DNA from: Gallionella sp.
GTDB lineage: Bacteria > Pseudomonadota > Gammaproteobacteria > Burkholderiales > Gallionellaceae
DNA: 58,101 nt
Reading direction: 5' to 3'
Assembly (NCBI GenBank): GCA_028710565.1
Contig: JAQTTV010000020.1
Location: 1 to 58,101, forward strand
Positions 8,815 to 17,397 of the stretch are shown here, in pieces (positions within the stretch are counted from its first letter, which is position 1; the number at the start of each line of letters is the position of its first letter). The position numbers and the translations under genes were made by a program. Below the pieces are notes generated by a model, which saw nothing but the letters and a program-made list of their open reading frames with translations, ran no database searches and was not told the origin of the DNA.

Positions 8815-10752
8815 GTGTCCACCGAAGTCGAACGTTTTTTTTCTGAATTAAGTCCCCTTGCCGAAGGCGTGTCGTCGTTTCGTCCGCGTGTGCAGCAGCG
8901 GGCGATGGCTTTGGCGGTGGCGGATGCGATACGCGATAACGCCATTTTGGTGGTGGAAGCAGGCACGGGGACGGGCAAAACGTTTGCCTATCTCGTGCCT
9001 GCGTTGTTAAATGGCGGCAAGGTGATTATTTCCACGGGTACGAAAAACTTACAAGATCAGCTATTCCAGAAGGATTTGCCCATGGTGCGCGACGCGTTGC
9101 GAGTGTCGTTGACCACGGCGTTGCTCAAGGGACGGTCAAATTACGTGTGCCATTACCATCTGGAGCAGGCAATGAGCGACGGGCGGTTTGCCACCCGCGA
9201 GGATATTCGCCATCTGGGCAAAATCAAAAAATACGCCAAAGTGACGCAAACAGGCGATAAAAGCGGTTTGGTCGATGTGCCTGAAAACGCGCCAATTTGG
9301 CTGCATGTGACGTCCACGCGGGACAATTGTTTAGGGCAAGAATGCCCCGCGCATGACGAGTGTTTTGTGTTAAAAGCCCGCGCCGAGGCGATGAAAGCCG
9401 ATGTGGTGGTGGTGAATCACCATTTGTTTTTTGCCGATGTGATGCTGCGCGACGAAGGCGTGGCGGAATTATTACCCGCCTGCAACACCGTGGTATTTGA
9501 TGAAGCGCATCAATTGCCCGAAACCGCCAGTTTGTTTTTTGGTGACAATCTTTCCACCGCGCAATTGCTGGATTTAGCCCGCGATGCGCGCCTCGAAGCG
9601 GCGGCTTCCGCCAAAGATTTCGCGCCCTTGCCCAAAGCGGCAGATGCCTTGGAAAAAGCCGCGAAGGACTTACGGCTGGTGTTTAAAAAGGAAGAACGCC
9701 TGCCCGCTTTAGCGATGGAACGCTTCCGCGATTGGTTGCCTGCGCTGAAAGTCCTTGAGGAAAAGCTAAAAGAACTCAATACCTTGCTGCAAACTCAAGC
9801 TGAACGTAGCGAAGGACTGGAAAATTGCAGCGTGCGCGGGCAGGCATTTTTAGCGCAACTCACCAAATGGCAAGGCGTGGACAACGATGGTTTTGTGCGC
9901 TGGTTGGAGGTGTTTCACCACACCTTACAACTCAATCTCACGCCCTTGTCGATTGCCGATATTTTTGAAAAACAAATTGGCAGCCAGCCGCGTGCGTGGA
10001 TTTTTACCTCCGCAACTTTGGCAGTGAAACAAAATTTTTCGCATTACCAAACTGAAATGGGCTTGCTTAAAGCCCAAACCGCGTGTTGGGACAGCCCATT
10101 TAATTACGCCGAGCAAGCCTTGTTGTATGTGCCGCAAAACCTGCCCGAACCCAATAGCGACGGCTATACCGAGGCGGTGGTGCAAGCGGCGTTGCCGATG
10201 TTGGCAGCCAGTCAAGGGCGGGCATTTATGTTATTCACCAGCTTACGCGCCATGCAGCGCGCCCATGAAATTTTGCAAGCCGAATTTGAAGTGCGCGGCT
10301 GGACATTTCCATTGTTGCTGCAAGGCGAAAGCTCACGCAACGAATTGCTCACGCGCTTCCGTACCTTGGGCAACGCGGTGTTGTTAGGCAGCCAATCGTT
10401 TTGGGAAGGCGTGGATGTGCGCGGCGACGCGCTGTCGTTGGTCATCATCGACAAACTGCCCTTTGCCCCGCCCGACGACCCCGTCCTCGCCGCCCGCATC
10501 GCCCAACTCAACCAACAAGGGCGCAACGCTTTTATGGAATACCAACTGCCCCGCACTATCATCACCCTGAAACAAGGCGCGGGGCGGCTGATACGCGATG
10601 AAAACGACCGAGGCGTGTTGATGATTTGCGACCCCAGATTGATTAGCAAGCAATATGGCAAACGTATATGGCAAAGCCTGCCGCCCATGAAGCGCACGCG
10701 GGATGAGCAAGTCGCAGTGGATTTTTTCAAACCACAACCAACCACCGTATAG
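8815..10752 (+). CDS. ATP-dependent DNA helicase, DinG/YoaA (XPD-like) family
   Basis: The 645-aa protein starts at GTG 8815. Walker A is EAGTGTGKT (residues 48-56). Four cysteines (C112, C172, C177, C183) lie between Walker A and the DEAH box (229-232, VVFDEAHQLPETAS), as in iron-sulfur XPD/DinG helicases. C-terminal motifs include FTSATL, LLGSQSFWEGVDVRGD and QGAGRLIRDENDRGVL (motif VI). The length fits YoaA/DinG-type enzymes that resolve 5' overhang, R-loop or replication-linked structures. No exonuclease domain is present. It is monocistronic, followed by a short spacer and a tRNA gene. Confidence 0.92.
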   Translation: MSTEVERFFSELSPLAEGVSSFRPRVQQRAMALAVADAIRDNAILVVEAGTGTGKTFAYLVPALLNGGKVIISTGTKNLQDQLFQKDLPMVRDALRVSLTTALLKGRSNYVCHYHLEQAMSDGRFATREDIRHLGKIKKYAKVTQTGDKSGLVDVPENAPIWLHVTSTRDNCLGQECPAHDECFVLKARAEAMKADVVVVNHHLFFADVMLRDEGVAELLPACNTVVFDEAHQLPETASLFFGDNLSTAQLLDLARDARLEAAASAKDFAPLPKAADALEKAAKDLRLVFKKEERLPALAMERFRDWLPALKVLEEKLKELNTLLQTQAERSEGLENCSVRGQAFLAQLTKWQGVDNDGFVRWLEVFHHTLQLNLTPLSIADIFEKQIGSQPRAWIFTSATLAVKQNFSHYQTEMGLLKAQTACWDSPFNYAEQALLYVPQNLPEPNSDGYTEAVVQAALPMLAASQGRAFMLFTSLRAMQRAHEILQAEFEVRGWTFPLLLQGESSRNELLTRFRTLGNAVLLGSQSFWEGVDVRGDALSLVIIDKLPFAPPDDPVLAARIAQLNQQGRNAFMEYQLPRTIITLKQGAGRLIRDENDRGVLMICDPRLISKQYGKRIWQSLPPMKRTRDEQVAVDFFKPQPTTV

Positions 10753-10907
10753 GTGCACGAATTACCCTGCTTGAAGGTCATTGAGGTTAACTCAACTACA
10801 ATTTTCTAGCGCGACGGCTTATTTTTCTGCCAATTTTCTCCCGTTTCGCTGAGCCTGCTGCATATTTTTCTACGCCGCCACCCTCATTCGGCTAAAATGC
10901 GCGCCGC

Positions 10908-10982
10908 GTCCTCGTAGTTAAATGGATATAACCGCCCCCTCCTAAGGGGCAATTACAGGTTCGATTCCTGTCGAGGACACCA
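10908..10982 (+). tRNA. tRNA-Arg(CCT)
   Basis: A full cloverleaf can be drawn. The acceptor stem pairs GTCCTCG (10908-10914) with CGAGGAC (10972-10978). The D stem pairs GTTA with TAAC. The anticodon stem is GCCCC/GGGGC with loop CTCCTAA, anticodon CCT at 10941-10943. The T arm is ACAGG-TTCGATT-CCTGT. The discriminator is A10979 and CCA is encoded at 10980-10982. The gene lies directly upstream of a tyrosine integrase, so its 3' end is the likely attachment site. Confidence 0.95.
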
Positions 10983-11083
10983 AACAGCCCTCCAATGCAG
11001 TCCATCAACACCCTCCAACAACCCGTATTTACTAGCATATTTCGATTTTACTGTTTATTCCAGTCTTAGCACGTCTATTGCAA

Positions 11084-11148
11084 TTTACCAACAAATGTGG
11101 GTAAATCTGTTGGTATATTTTTTTAGCCAAAAATTTTTACCAACAAAT
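11084..11148 (+). promoter_or_regulatory. Repeats upstream of the integrase gene
   Basis: TTTACCAACAAAT occurs twice as a direct repeat (11084-11096 and 11136-11148). A copy of the inverse, TGTTGGTA (11108-11115), lies between them, so the first copy can also fold into a hairpin followed by a T-rich run. Such arm-type repeats near an integrase start suggest binding sites for the integrase or its excisionase, or a transcription stop protecting the tRNA. This is inferred from pattern alone. Confidence 0.45.
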
Positions 11149-11159
11149 AGGGGCGAGAG

Positions 11160-12416
11160 ATGAAACTTAGCGACATTACCATCAGAAAAGCGAAGCCCGA
11201 AGCCAAGCCGCGCAAGCTGTCGGACGGCGGCGGTTTGTATGTGCTAATTCATCCGAATGGCGGCAAATACTGGCAGCTTGCTTATCGCTTTGCGGGGAAA
11301 CAAAAAACCCTTGCATTGGGGATTTATCCTGATGTGCCGTTGGCAAGTCATTGGCTTGATCCCAAAACCAAACAGCATTGGATTAAAGGTGCGAGAGAAT
11401 TACGCGATGAGGCGCGCAAGCTGATTGCAGATGACATTGATCCGAGTGCCGCCAAGCAAACCCAAAAGCGCATGGATAAAATCGCCACGGCAAACACATT
11501 TGAAGCGGTAGCGCGTGAGTGGGTAGCAACGCGAGGCACACGCTGGACAGCGGGACATGTCGCCTTAACCCTACGCTCCTTAGAGGTGAATGCTTTTCCT
11601 GTGCTGAAAAATCGTCCGATTGCTGATATTTCATCGTCCGAACTATTGGCGATGGTGCGCGACATTGAAAAGCGAGGGGCGTTAGAAATTGCCAGTCGAG
11701 TGTTGCAACGCTGCGGCGCGATTTTTCGTTATGCTATCGCCACTGACCGATGCAAGAATAATCCAGCTTTTAAGATGAATGAAGGCTTGACGCTACGCAC
11801 GACGAAGAATTACAGCACCATAGACCAAGGCGACTTCCCCAAGCTGCTACGCGACATTGACGGCTACCAAGGCAGCCCGCTGACCACTCATGCCATGCAG
11901 CTTATGGCGTTGACGTTTACCCGCACAGGTGAACTGATTGAGGCTAAATGGTGTGAAATTGATTTAACGCGTGGTGAATGGCTGATCCCAGCCGAACGCA
12001 TGAAAATGCGCCGCCCGCATCTTGTGCCACTAGCCCGACAAGCGATTGAGATATTCAGGGAACTGGAAAAACTGACAGGCGACATGGAACACGTTTTCCC
12101 GAATCGCAACGAACCCACCAAACCTGCCAGTAAGGCGATTATTCTGCGCGCACTGGGACGCATGGGCTACACGGGGAAAATGACAGGTCACGGCTTTAGG
12201 TCAGCCGCTTCAACCATGTTGAACGAAAACAAAAGCAAGTGGGGCATACACAAAGACACCATAGAATTGCAACTCGCCCATGTTGAAAAAAATGCCAGTC
12301 GTGCCACGTACAACTTCGCTGAATATCTTGAAGAACGCCGCGCCATGATGCAACAGTGGGCTGACCATTTAGATGCGATTAAAGCGGGTGCAAAGGTCAT
12401 CGCGTTGCGCGCATAA
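11160..12416 (+). CDS. Tyrosine-type integrase of a tRNA-integrating element
   Basis: The protein has 418 aa. The N-terminal DUF4102-like domain (KLSDITIRKAKPEAKPRKLSDGGGLYVLIHPNGGKYWQLAYRF) is typical of P4-like and genomic-island integrases. The C-terminal catalytic domain contains the first Arg of the R..HxxR..Y set in TFTRTGELIEAKW, then GHGFRSAAST (H-x-x-R). The final Tyr is probably in NASRATYNFAEYLEERRAMMQQW. The gene starts 178 bp after tRNA-Arg and runs in the same direction, as expected for an element integrated at the tRNA 3' end. Confidence 0.93.
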   Translation: MKLSDITIRKAKPEAKPRKLSDGGGLYVLIHPNGGKYWQLAYRFAGKQKTLALGIYPDVPLASHWLDPKTKQHWIKGARELRDEARKLIADDIDPSAAKQTQKRMDKIATANTFEAVAREWVATRGTRWTAGHVALTLRSLEVNAFPVLKNRPIADISSSELLAMVRDIEKRGALEIASRVLQRCGAIFRYAIATDRCKNNPAFKMNEGLTLRTTKNYSTIDQGDFPKLLRDIDGYQGSPLTTHAMQLMALTFTRTGELIEAKWCEIDLTRGEWLIPAERMKMRRPHLVPLARQAIEIFRELEKLTGDMEHVFPNRNEPTKPASKAIILRALGRMGYTGKMTGHGFRSAASTMLNENKSKWGIHKDTIELQLAHVEKNASRATYNFAEYLEERRAMMQQWADHLDAIKAGAKVIALRA

Positions 12417-12522
12417 TCAAGTTTGCTGCATCTAGCCCGTGCCTAATTACCACGAGCGAAAGCATGGAAACCCTTGTTGTGTTGGTGCGGCATCTAATCA
12501 AGGGCGTGAAAGGGAACGAGCA

Positions 12523-13167
12523 ATGGAATTTTCAATGCCACTATGGCGCGAGTATTGCTTTGAGCGAGTTGAGCGCAATACTGACGAGCAGAAATTACGT
12601 TTTGAACGTCTTCTGGACGCGCGCAATCCTGAAAATGAAATAGCATGGGCTAATCTGGCTGCTGATGTGCGCTCTCTTCGATTTATAGAAGCTGACGGCA
12701 CACCTTATAACATTGAGTGGCGTGAGGCACTTCATAACGTGATAGGCCACCTGATTCTTCCGCCTCGCGCAATCACACCAACGCCGAAAGCGGCATATAA
12801 GGAAGTTTATAATGCTGCTCTTGCCTTGCATGAAGCCATAGAGGGATTGGGTGAAGCTGTATTGGTTGATCAACGTGGATGCACTGTATTACACAAGAAA
12901 ATGACTGGATTGGAAGAGGTAATTAAAGCGGCGCATGCAGCGATGCAAGGACGGCAACCTCTGCCGTTAATGGCGGGGAAAAACACTGGGGAGAATGCTT
13001 ATAGAAATTGGCTTTCCCTGTACATTAAGGAAAGAATAATTGCGGTTTTTTTCAACAAGCCGCATCATGAAGATATAGCACGGCTAGTAAATTCCGCGCT
13101 CAATGACTACACCTTAACAGCAGACGCTGTACGCCTTCTAAAACCCCGAAGTCGTAACCACCCGTAA
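12523..13167 (+). CDS. Hypothetical protein of the integrative element
   Basis: This protein of about 214 aa is counted from the ATG at 12523, which has a purine-rich AAGGGAACGAG upstream. A GTG at 12439 would add 28 residues. I recognise no domain. The composition is soluble and mostly helical, with a long Ala-rich central segment (AYKEVYNAALALHEAIEGLGEAVL). It sits between the integrase and an AlpA-like regulator, where cargo or element-maintenance genes are usual. Confidence 0.6.
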   Translation: MEFSMPLWREYCFERVERNTDEQKLRFERLLDARNPENEIAWANLAADVRSLRFIEADGTPYNIEWREALHNVIGHLILPPRAITPTPKAAYKEVYNAALALHEAIEGLGEAVLVDQRGCTVLHKKMTGLEEVIKAAHAAMQGRQPLPLMAGKNTGENAYRNWLSLYIKERIIAVFFNKPHHEDIARLVNSALNDYTLTADAVRLLKPRSRNHP

Positions 13168-13284
13168 GAACTAAGCGGAAAAATGGTGTAAGTCCTTACG
13201 CGATAAAAAAACTAACAAATCCGATGATGCAAGCCAGCACAGGGCAATTCAGCCTTGTGCAAACTCCTACAAGGGCTTGCAATC

Positions 13285-13497
13285 ATGGCAAACGCACAAC
13301 CAGCACAGCAACAACTCTACCGTTTACCTCACCTCGCAAAACGCATCGGCGCATCTGGCTCAAGCATTTGGGCGTGGGTGAAAAACGGCACTTTCCCAGC
13401 TCCAATAAAAATCTCCCCCAATTGCACCTGCTGGATCGCGGCGGAAGTCGAACAGTCGGCGGTTGTCCGTATCGCTGACAGTCGCAAAGCAGCGTAA
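13285..13497 (+). CDS. AlpA-like excisionase/regulator
   Basis: The protein has 70 aa. The pattern YRLPHLAKRIGASGSSIWAWVKNGTFPAPIKIS is the winged-helix DNA-binding motif of AlpA/phage excisionase-type proteins. The end, TCWIAAEVEQSA, corresponds to the usual W...EV..W segment. AlpA proteins activate integrase expression and assist excision of P4-like elements. The gene is followed 12 bases later by the next small regulator, suggesting an operon. Confidence 0.85.
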   Translation: MANAQPAQQQLYRLPHLAKRIGASGSSIWAWVKNGTFPAPIKISPNCTCWIAAEVEQSAVVRIADSRKAA

Positions 13498-13509
13498 AGA
13501 AGGGCGACC

Positions 13510-13821
13510 ATGAATAGCACACATGACAAGGGCGCACCCTCGCACGGCGCGCCCTCAAAAACACCACATAGCGATTCTAGCAGTGCGCACGATCAACGGC
13601 AAAGGTTGTTTGAATGGCTGCAACTGCACGGCAAGATTGACACAATCACCGCGCGCAATGAACTGGATATTTTAATGCCAGCCGCGCGGGTGTGGGAGCT
13701 GAAACATAACTTCGGGCATCCGATAGATAAGGTTTGGATTAACCGTCCAACCGATTGCGGCAAGATCCACCGTGTCGCGGAATATGTACTGCAAGTTGGG
13801 AGCGTGTCCGATGATGAATAA
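13510..13821 (+). CDS. Small winged-helix regulator of the element
   Basis: The protein has 103 aa with a good ribosome-binding site (AGAAGGG) before the ATG. The N-terminal 25 residues are Ser/His-rich. The rest (QRLFEWLQLHGKIDTITARNELDILMPAARVWELKHNFGHPIDKVWI) matches the common phage/island helix-turn-helix domain in which a small winged helix is followed by basic residues. Its role is probably local regulation or replication control of the element. Confidence 0.7.
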   Translation: MNSTHDKGAPSHGAPSKTPHSDSSSAHDQRQRLFEWLQLHGKIDTITARNELDILMPAARVWELKHNFGHPIDKVWINRPTDCGKIHRVAEYVLQVGSVSDDE

Positions 13822-13954
13822 TCCATGGATGGAAGACCTGCAATGCCTCGTGGTTCGCTTTTCGCATCTGGGCATAGGGGCAGATATTGCCTCGCTGTCT
13901 GTGCTGGAAGCATGGGGCTTGTATCGCTATTTGTCGCGTTTGGCAGGAGGTTAA
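13811..13954 (+). CDS. Small hypothetical protein, overlaps previous gene
   Basis: This 47-aa frame starts at ATG 13811 (ATGATG), overlapping the preceding stop by 11 bases, and ends just before the next gene. It contains VVRFSHLGIGADIASLSVLEAWGLYRYLSRLAGG. The tight packing (overlap upstream, 3-base gap downstream) is the main reason to accept it. The function is unknown. Confidence 0.5.
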   Translation: MMNNPWMEDLQCLVVRFSHLGIGADIASLSVLEAWGLYRYLSRLAGG

Positions 13955-13957
13955 TCT

Positions 13958-14410
13958 ATGTCGAGAAATCGCTACAAAAACGCCAAAGATAAGCGCGATG
14001 GGGAAACGCATATTGGTTTGCCGCATTGCGTGTTGAATGGCGTGGCTTATCTATCCCTTAACTCACATGCGCGTATGTTGTTGCTTGATCTCGCTGCTCA
14101 GTATCGCGGCGACAATAACGGCGACTTGTGCGCAGCGTGGAAGGTTATGCACCCACGCGGCTGGAAGTCTGAGGCGACACTCAATAAGACGAAGCAGGAT
14201 TTAATTGCAAGCGAACTGGTTGTGGAAACCCGCAAAGGGGCGCGCCCGAATAAATGCAGCTTATTTGCAGTGACGTTCTACGCGTTGGATGATTGCGGCG
14301 GCAAGTTAGACATTACCGCAAAATCCTTTCCGCGTGGTGCATACCGCTTGAAAGACCTCCCGCCCGTGATAATTTCACGCGATAGCAAAACGCATCACTT
14401 AATACAGTAG
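13958..14410 (+). CDS. Island-associated winged-helix, replication-protein-like
   Basis: The protein has 150 aa. The sequence around SLNSHARMLLLDLAAQYRGDNNGDLCAAWKVMHPRGWKSEATLNKTKQDL resembles proteins common in gamma/betaproteobacterial integrative elements. They are likely winged-helix DNA-binding proteins annotated as hypothetical or as replication-linked. The good AGGAGG upstream (13946-13951) supports the start. It is the last intact gene of the element; sequence after it is degraded. Confidence 0.65.
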   Translation: MSRNRYKNAKDKRDGETHIGLPHCVLNGVAYLSLNSHARMLLLDLAAQYRGDNNGDLCAAWKVMHPRGWKSEATLNKTKQDLIASELVVETRKGARPNKCSLFAVTFYALDDCGGKLDITAKSFPRGAYRLKDLPPVIISRDSKTHHLIQ

Positions 14411-15071
14411 GCGTAGTAATGAAATCAGAAAATCGGCTTCACTACTGCACTAGGCGTAGCTATGCTGGCTATTTTGAAGCCCTCGCTACTACACAAGGCG
14501 GATTGCTCTATAGAATTACCATCTATACAGGGTTTGGATGTTAGCTTGTGGGGTGTGTTGGACTTACAACATTTACACACGCTAAAAAAATGGGCGGGAA
14601 TAGGTGAAAGTTGCCTAGACTCGCCTTTTTGCTTGCGGGGGTGTGTTGGGCAAACAACTTGCTATCTCAAAAATGCCCGCCGTTTTGTATCGGCAAAATC
14701 GGGGGAGTTTATGACCGAGTTTCCGACCATCTTGCAGAAACGGGAATCTAAGCGTGACAAGTGATTGCGCTTAATGGATAACGGAATTGATAGCGAGTTT
14801 CCGACCGATTGATGACCAATTTACCAACGACTTTTCAAATTCAAACAGCGATTGTTTAACGTGATCCCGTGTGTCGTGTCGTGGTAATTGGCATGGGACA
14901 GGCAACACACCCAAGCGGGCAACAAATTGTGCCTAAAACTGCGAATCAAAGTTCGCACCCGCAAACGAATAAACCAATTATTATCAATGTGTTAAAATTA
15001 AAATTCGAGCAAAATTCGGGGAAAAGTTCTCATTCTGCGAAAAAAAGAAACGGATTTTCACAAACGAACTA
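14411..15071. other. Decayed distal part of the integrative element
   Basis: These 660 bases have only short open frames. One, 14462-14764 on plus (100 aa), has no recognisable domain, and another at 14869-15072 looks random. There is no convincing ribosome-binding site. I see no replication or mobilisation gene, and no second copy of the tRNA 3' end (CGATTCCTGTCGAGGACACC) that would mark the right end of the element. Confidence 0.5.
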
Positions 15072-15194
15072 ATGGAATGCAACGAAATGGCAAACGGTTG
15101 GACAGCCGAATGGCGAGCAAAACAAGCGGCGTTAATTCGCACTTGGAAGCCTTGGGAGAAGTCCACAGGGGCAAAGACACCCATGCTTGCCTAG
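15072..15194 (+). pseudogene. Truncated small island ORF (WTPERRA..STGP type)
   Basis: The 40-residue frame contains NGWTAEWRAKQAALIRTWKP followed by WEKSTGAKTP. This is the conserved start of a small hypothetical protein family common in proteobacteria, usually 70-100 aa long. After KTP it stops almost at once, and the MITE-like repeat begins six bases after the stop. The gene was probably cut by that insertion or by an older deletion. Confidence 0.55.
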
Positions 15195-15199
15195 GAAAC

Positions 15200-15274
15200 T
15201 TAGGGAGACGCTGATTAAATCTTCCGATCATGGAGAGCCTGTCGAACCATGAACAGAAGATTAAATAAAATCAG
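15200..15274 (+). repeat. MITE-like repeat, half copy A
   Basis: It starts TTAGGGAGACGCTGATTAAA and ends in ATAAAATCAG. It matches the first half of the copy at 23598-23750, including the inner CCTGTCGAACCATGAAC segment. The second half is missing. The 190 bp from here to the mtgA stop hold nothing I recognise. Confidence 0.8.
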
Positions 15275-15465
15275 TAACATACAATGACTGCACCATACTT
15301 GATACGGGGATGGAGATTGGGGCATGTGGTGATGGAAATGGAGGATGCGCATACGCCTACCCTACCCTTCCCTGCCACTTCAAAATCGTTCAAATTAGTT
15401 GCACCTACCGAAATTTCTGCTCAAAGCCCCCTACTCCGCTCAGCTGATTCTTGGCGCACGGCTAT

Positions 15466-16161
15466 TTACGGAATTTCAGAATCGTTGATCCGTCTCAGAA
15501 TAATCGCCGTTTTACGTTGCAATCCACGGGCTTCGCGGTGGGTATCATAATAGCGAGGATTCGGCACCATGGCGGCGAGTTTGGCGGCTTGAACGACATT
15601 AAGCTGTGCCGCGCTGACGTTGTAATAATGTCGCGCCGCCGCTTCCGCGCCGAAAACCCCATTCCCCCATTCGATTACGTTGAGGTAAATCTCAAAAATC
15701 CGCTGTTTATCCATCATCGTTTCCAGCATCACGGTAATCGCCGCTTCTTCCAATTTGCGCCACGGCGTGCGTTGGGTGGATAAAAAGAGGTTCTTGGCTA
15801 ATTGTTGACTAATCGTCGAGCCGCCTGCGACGATTTTGCCTTTTTTAAGGTTTTTTTCGTAAGCTTTTTGGATGCCTTCCCAATCAAATCCTTCGTGATC
15901 GACGAATTTGGCATCTTCCGAGGCGATTAACGCGCGTTTAAGGTGGTTGGAAATTTTGGCATATTCCACCCATTGGTGTTTTAACGCCGCATCGGGATTG
16001 GTGTCCTGCATGACTTCTAATCGCGTGTCCATAAACGCGCTGGTGGAGGGATTATGTCCCACCCACCAAGCAATATGGGCAAACAGCCACAATTGGTAGC
16101 ACAAAAGTAGGACAAAAAACAGCGCGATGCTGCGCCACAGCCAACCCCACAGTCGCCTCAT
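15466..16161 (-). CDS. mtgA: Monofunctional peptidoglycan glycosyltransferase MtgA
   Basis: The protein has 231 aa. An N-terminal membrane anchor (LWRSIALFFVLLLCYQLWLF) precedes a GT51 domain with EDAKFVDHEGFDWEGI (catalytic Glu), KIVAGGSTISQQLAKNLFL and WGNGVFGAEAAARHYYN. It polymerises lipid II into glycan strands in the periplasm and lacks a transpeptidase domain. Its ATG overlaps the aroE stop as ATGA, so the two are co-translated, an arrangement often seen in betaproteobacteria. Confidence 0.95.
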   Translation of the reverse strand: MRRLWGWLWRSIALFFVLLLCYQLWLFAHIAWWVGHNPSTSAFMDTRLEVMQDTNPDAALKHQWVEYAKISNHLKRALIASEDAKFVDHEGFDWEGIQKAYEKNLKKGKIVAGGSTISQQLAKNLFLSTQRTPWRKLEEAAITVMLETMMDKQRIFEIYLNVIEWGNGVFGAEAAARHYYNVSAAQLNVVQAAKLAAMVPNPRYYDTHREARGLQRKTAIILRRINDSEIP

Positions 16162-16958
16162 CGTAAAATCATCCGCACGGCGGTGGTCTCAGGACGCGTG
16201 CCGCGCCAGAGAAAAAAGGATTCGGCTGCTTGCTCGACCAACATACCCAAGCCGTCCGCCACTTGTGCGCCGTGTTGGCGGGCAAACGCCATAAAAGGGG
16301 TTTCGCGTCCGTACATCATTTCATAAGCCAACGTTTGTGTGCTGAAAACCGTTGCGGGGACGGGAGGGCGTTGGTCGGACAAGCCGCTGGACGTGGCGTT
16401 AATCACGCAGTCGAAAGCTTGATTGACTAAATCCTCATAACTTGCCACCGAAATCGCATCGCTCGCAAAAGCCGCCGCAAGTTGTTGAGCTTTTTCAAGC
16501 GTGCGATTGACCACCGTCAACTGCGCACCCGCCAGCAATAAGGGCAATACCACGCCATAAGCTGCGCCGCCCGCCCCCAGCAATAGCACACGTTTATTCT
16601 GTAAATCCAAGCCCAAATGCACGGTGATGTCACGTACCAAGCCTGCGCCATCAGTGTTGTCGCCCAGAATTTCGCCATCAGCTTGAAATGACAAGGTATT
16701 CACCGCACCCGCCGCTTGTGCACGGGCGGTCAATTTTGTGGCTAAGGCAAATGCTTCAAATTTAAACGGCACTGTCACGTTCATGCCTTTGCCACCTTTT
16801 TCACGGAAGGTTTGCACGGTTTGGACAAACGCATCCAAGGGCGACAGCAGCGCGCTGTACTGTAGGTCTTCGCCTGTTTGCTGCGCGAATAAGTGATGAA
16901 TCAATGGGGATTTACTGTGTGCAATGGGATTGCCGATAACGGCATAACGATCAGTCAT
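16158..16958 (-). CDS. aroE: Shikimate dehydrogenase AroE
   Basis: The protein has 266 aa from the ATG at 16958 (MTDRYAVIGNPIAHSKSP), the usual AroE start; four more upstream residues are possible. It has NVTVPFK with the catalytic Lys, DNTDGAGLVRD for shikimate binding, and the NADP fold GAGGAAYG followed by NRTLEKA. It reduces 3-dehydroshikimate in aromatic amino acid synthesis. It forms an operon with mtgA. Confidence 0.95.
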   Translation of the reverse strand: MTDRYAVIGNPIAHSKSPLIHHLFAQQTGEDLQYSALLSPLDAFVQTVQTFREKGGKGMNVTVPFKFEAFALATKLTARAQAAGAVNTLSFQADGEILGDNTDGAGLVRDITVHLGLDLQNKRVLLLGAGGAAYGVVLPLLLAGAQLTVVNRTLEKAQQLAAAFASDAISVASYEDLVNQAFDCVINATSSGLSDQRPPVPATVFSTQTLAYEMMYGRETPFMAFARQHGAQVADGLGMLVEQAAESFFLWRGTRPETTAVRMILR

Positions 16959-17397
16959 AGTGAAAAGCATCAGAAACGAGGCGCGTATTGTAATCGCAAC
17001 GCCCTGATTTTGATGGCCGTGGCGTGAATTTATTCCTCGCAGCGGAGGTTATCGTAATATGCAGGATGCTAAGAAAACGCTGATTAAATCCGCTCGCCCT
17101 GAGCTTGTCGAAGGGATAGCGGATTTAACACACTGATTTTATTAAACCTTCCGTTCATGGTTCGACAGGCTCACCACGAACATAAGATTTAATCAGCGTC
17201 TCCCTAAACATAAATGAGTGCTATGAATTAAACCCTTTCATTCTTTGACCGATGACTAGCAGATGACTCATGACAGATGCATTCAACGCATTGATTTTTT
17301 GTGTTTTTGCAAAAGGTACGCAATCAAACAGGGAACTATCTCCCTGCTCGATATTGACTATCTCCCACCATGCTTACTGTGGGAGTGGCTTTAGTGA
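16959..17397. other. Gene-free spacer with MITE copy B
   Basis: These 439 bases lie between the aroE start and the exoprotein stop. They hold repeat copy B (17069-17207). Near the exoprotein end there is a stem-loop CTCCCAC ... GTGGGAG (about 17361-17386) without a clear T-run on the minus strand, which may be a weak terminator for the exoprotein transcript. No other gene is evident. Confidence 0.6.
17069..17207 (-). repeat. MITE-like repeat, full copy B (inverted relative to C)
   Basis: It runs from AAGAAAACGCTGATTAAATC to GATTTAATCAGCGTCTCCC. The ends form imperfect terminal inverted repeats, and the whole aligns with the reverse complement of 23598-23750. The inside carries GAGCTTGTCGAAGG and GTTCGACAGGCTCA, sub-motifs of REP-like elements. 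There is no coding capacity, so movement would depend on a transposase elsewhere. Confidence 0.85.

Noticed and set aside
14462..14764. 100-aa frame in the decayed element
   Set aside because: No recognisable domain or ribosome-binding site; sequence around it is broken, so it is noted only within the spacer entry.
15284..15550. 88-aa plus-strand frame between the repeat and mtgA
   Set aside because: It overlaps the 3' end of mtgA on the opposite strand and has no start signal or family resemblance.
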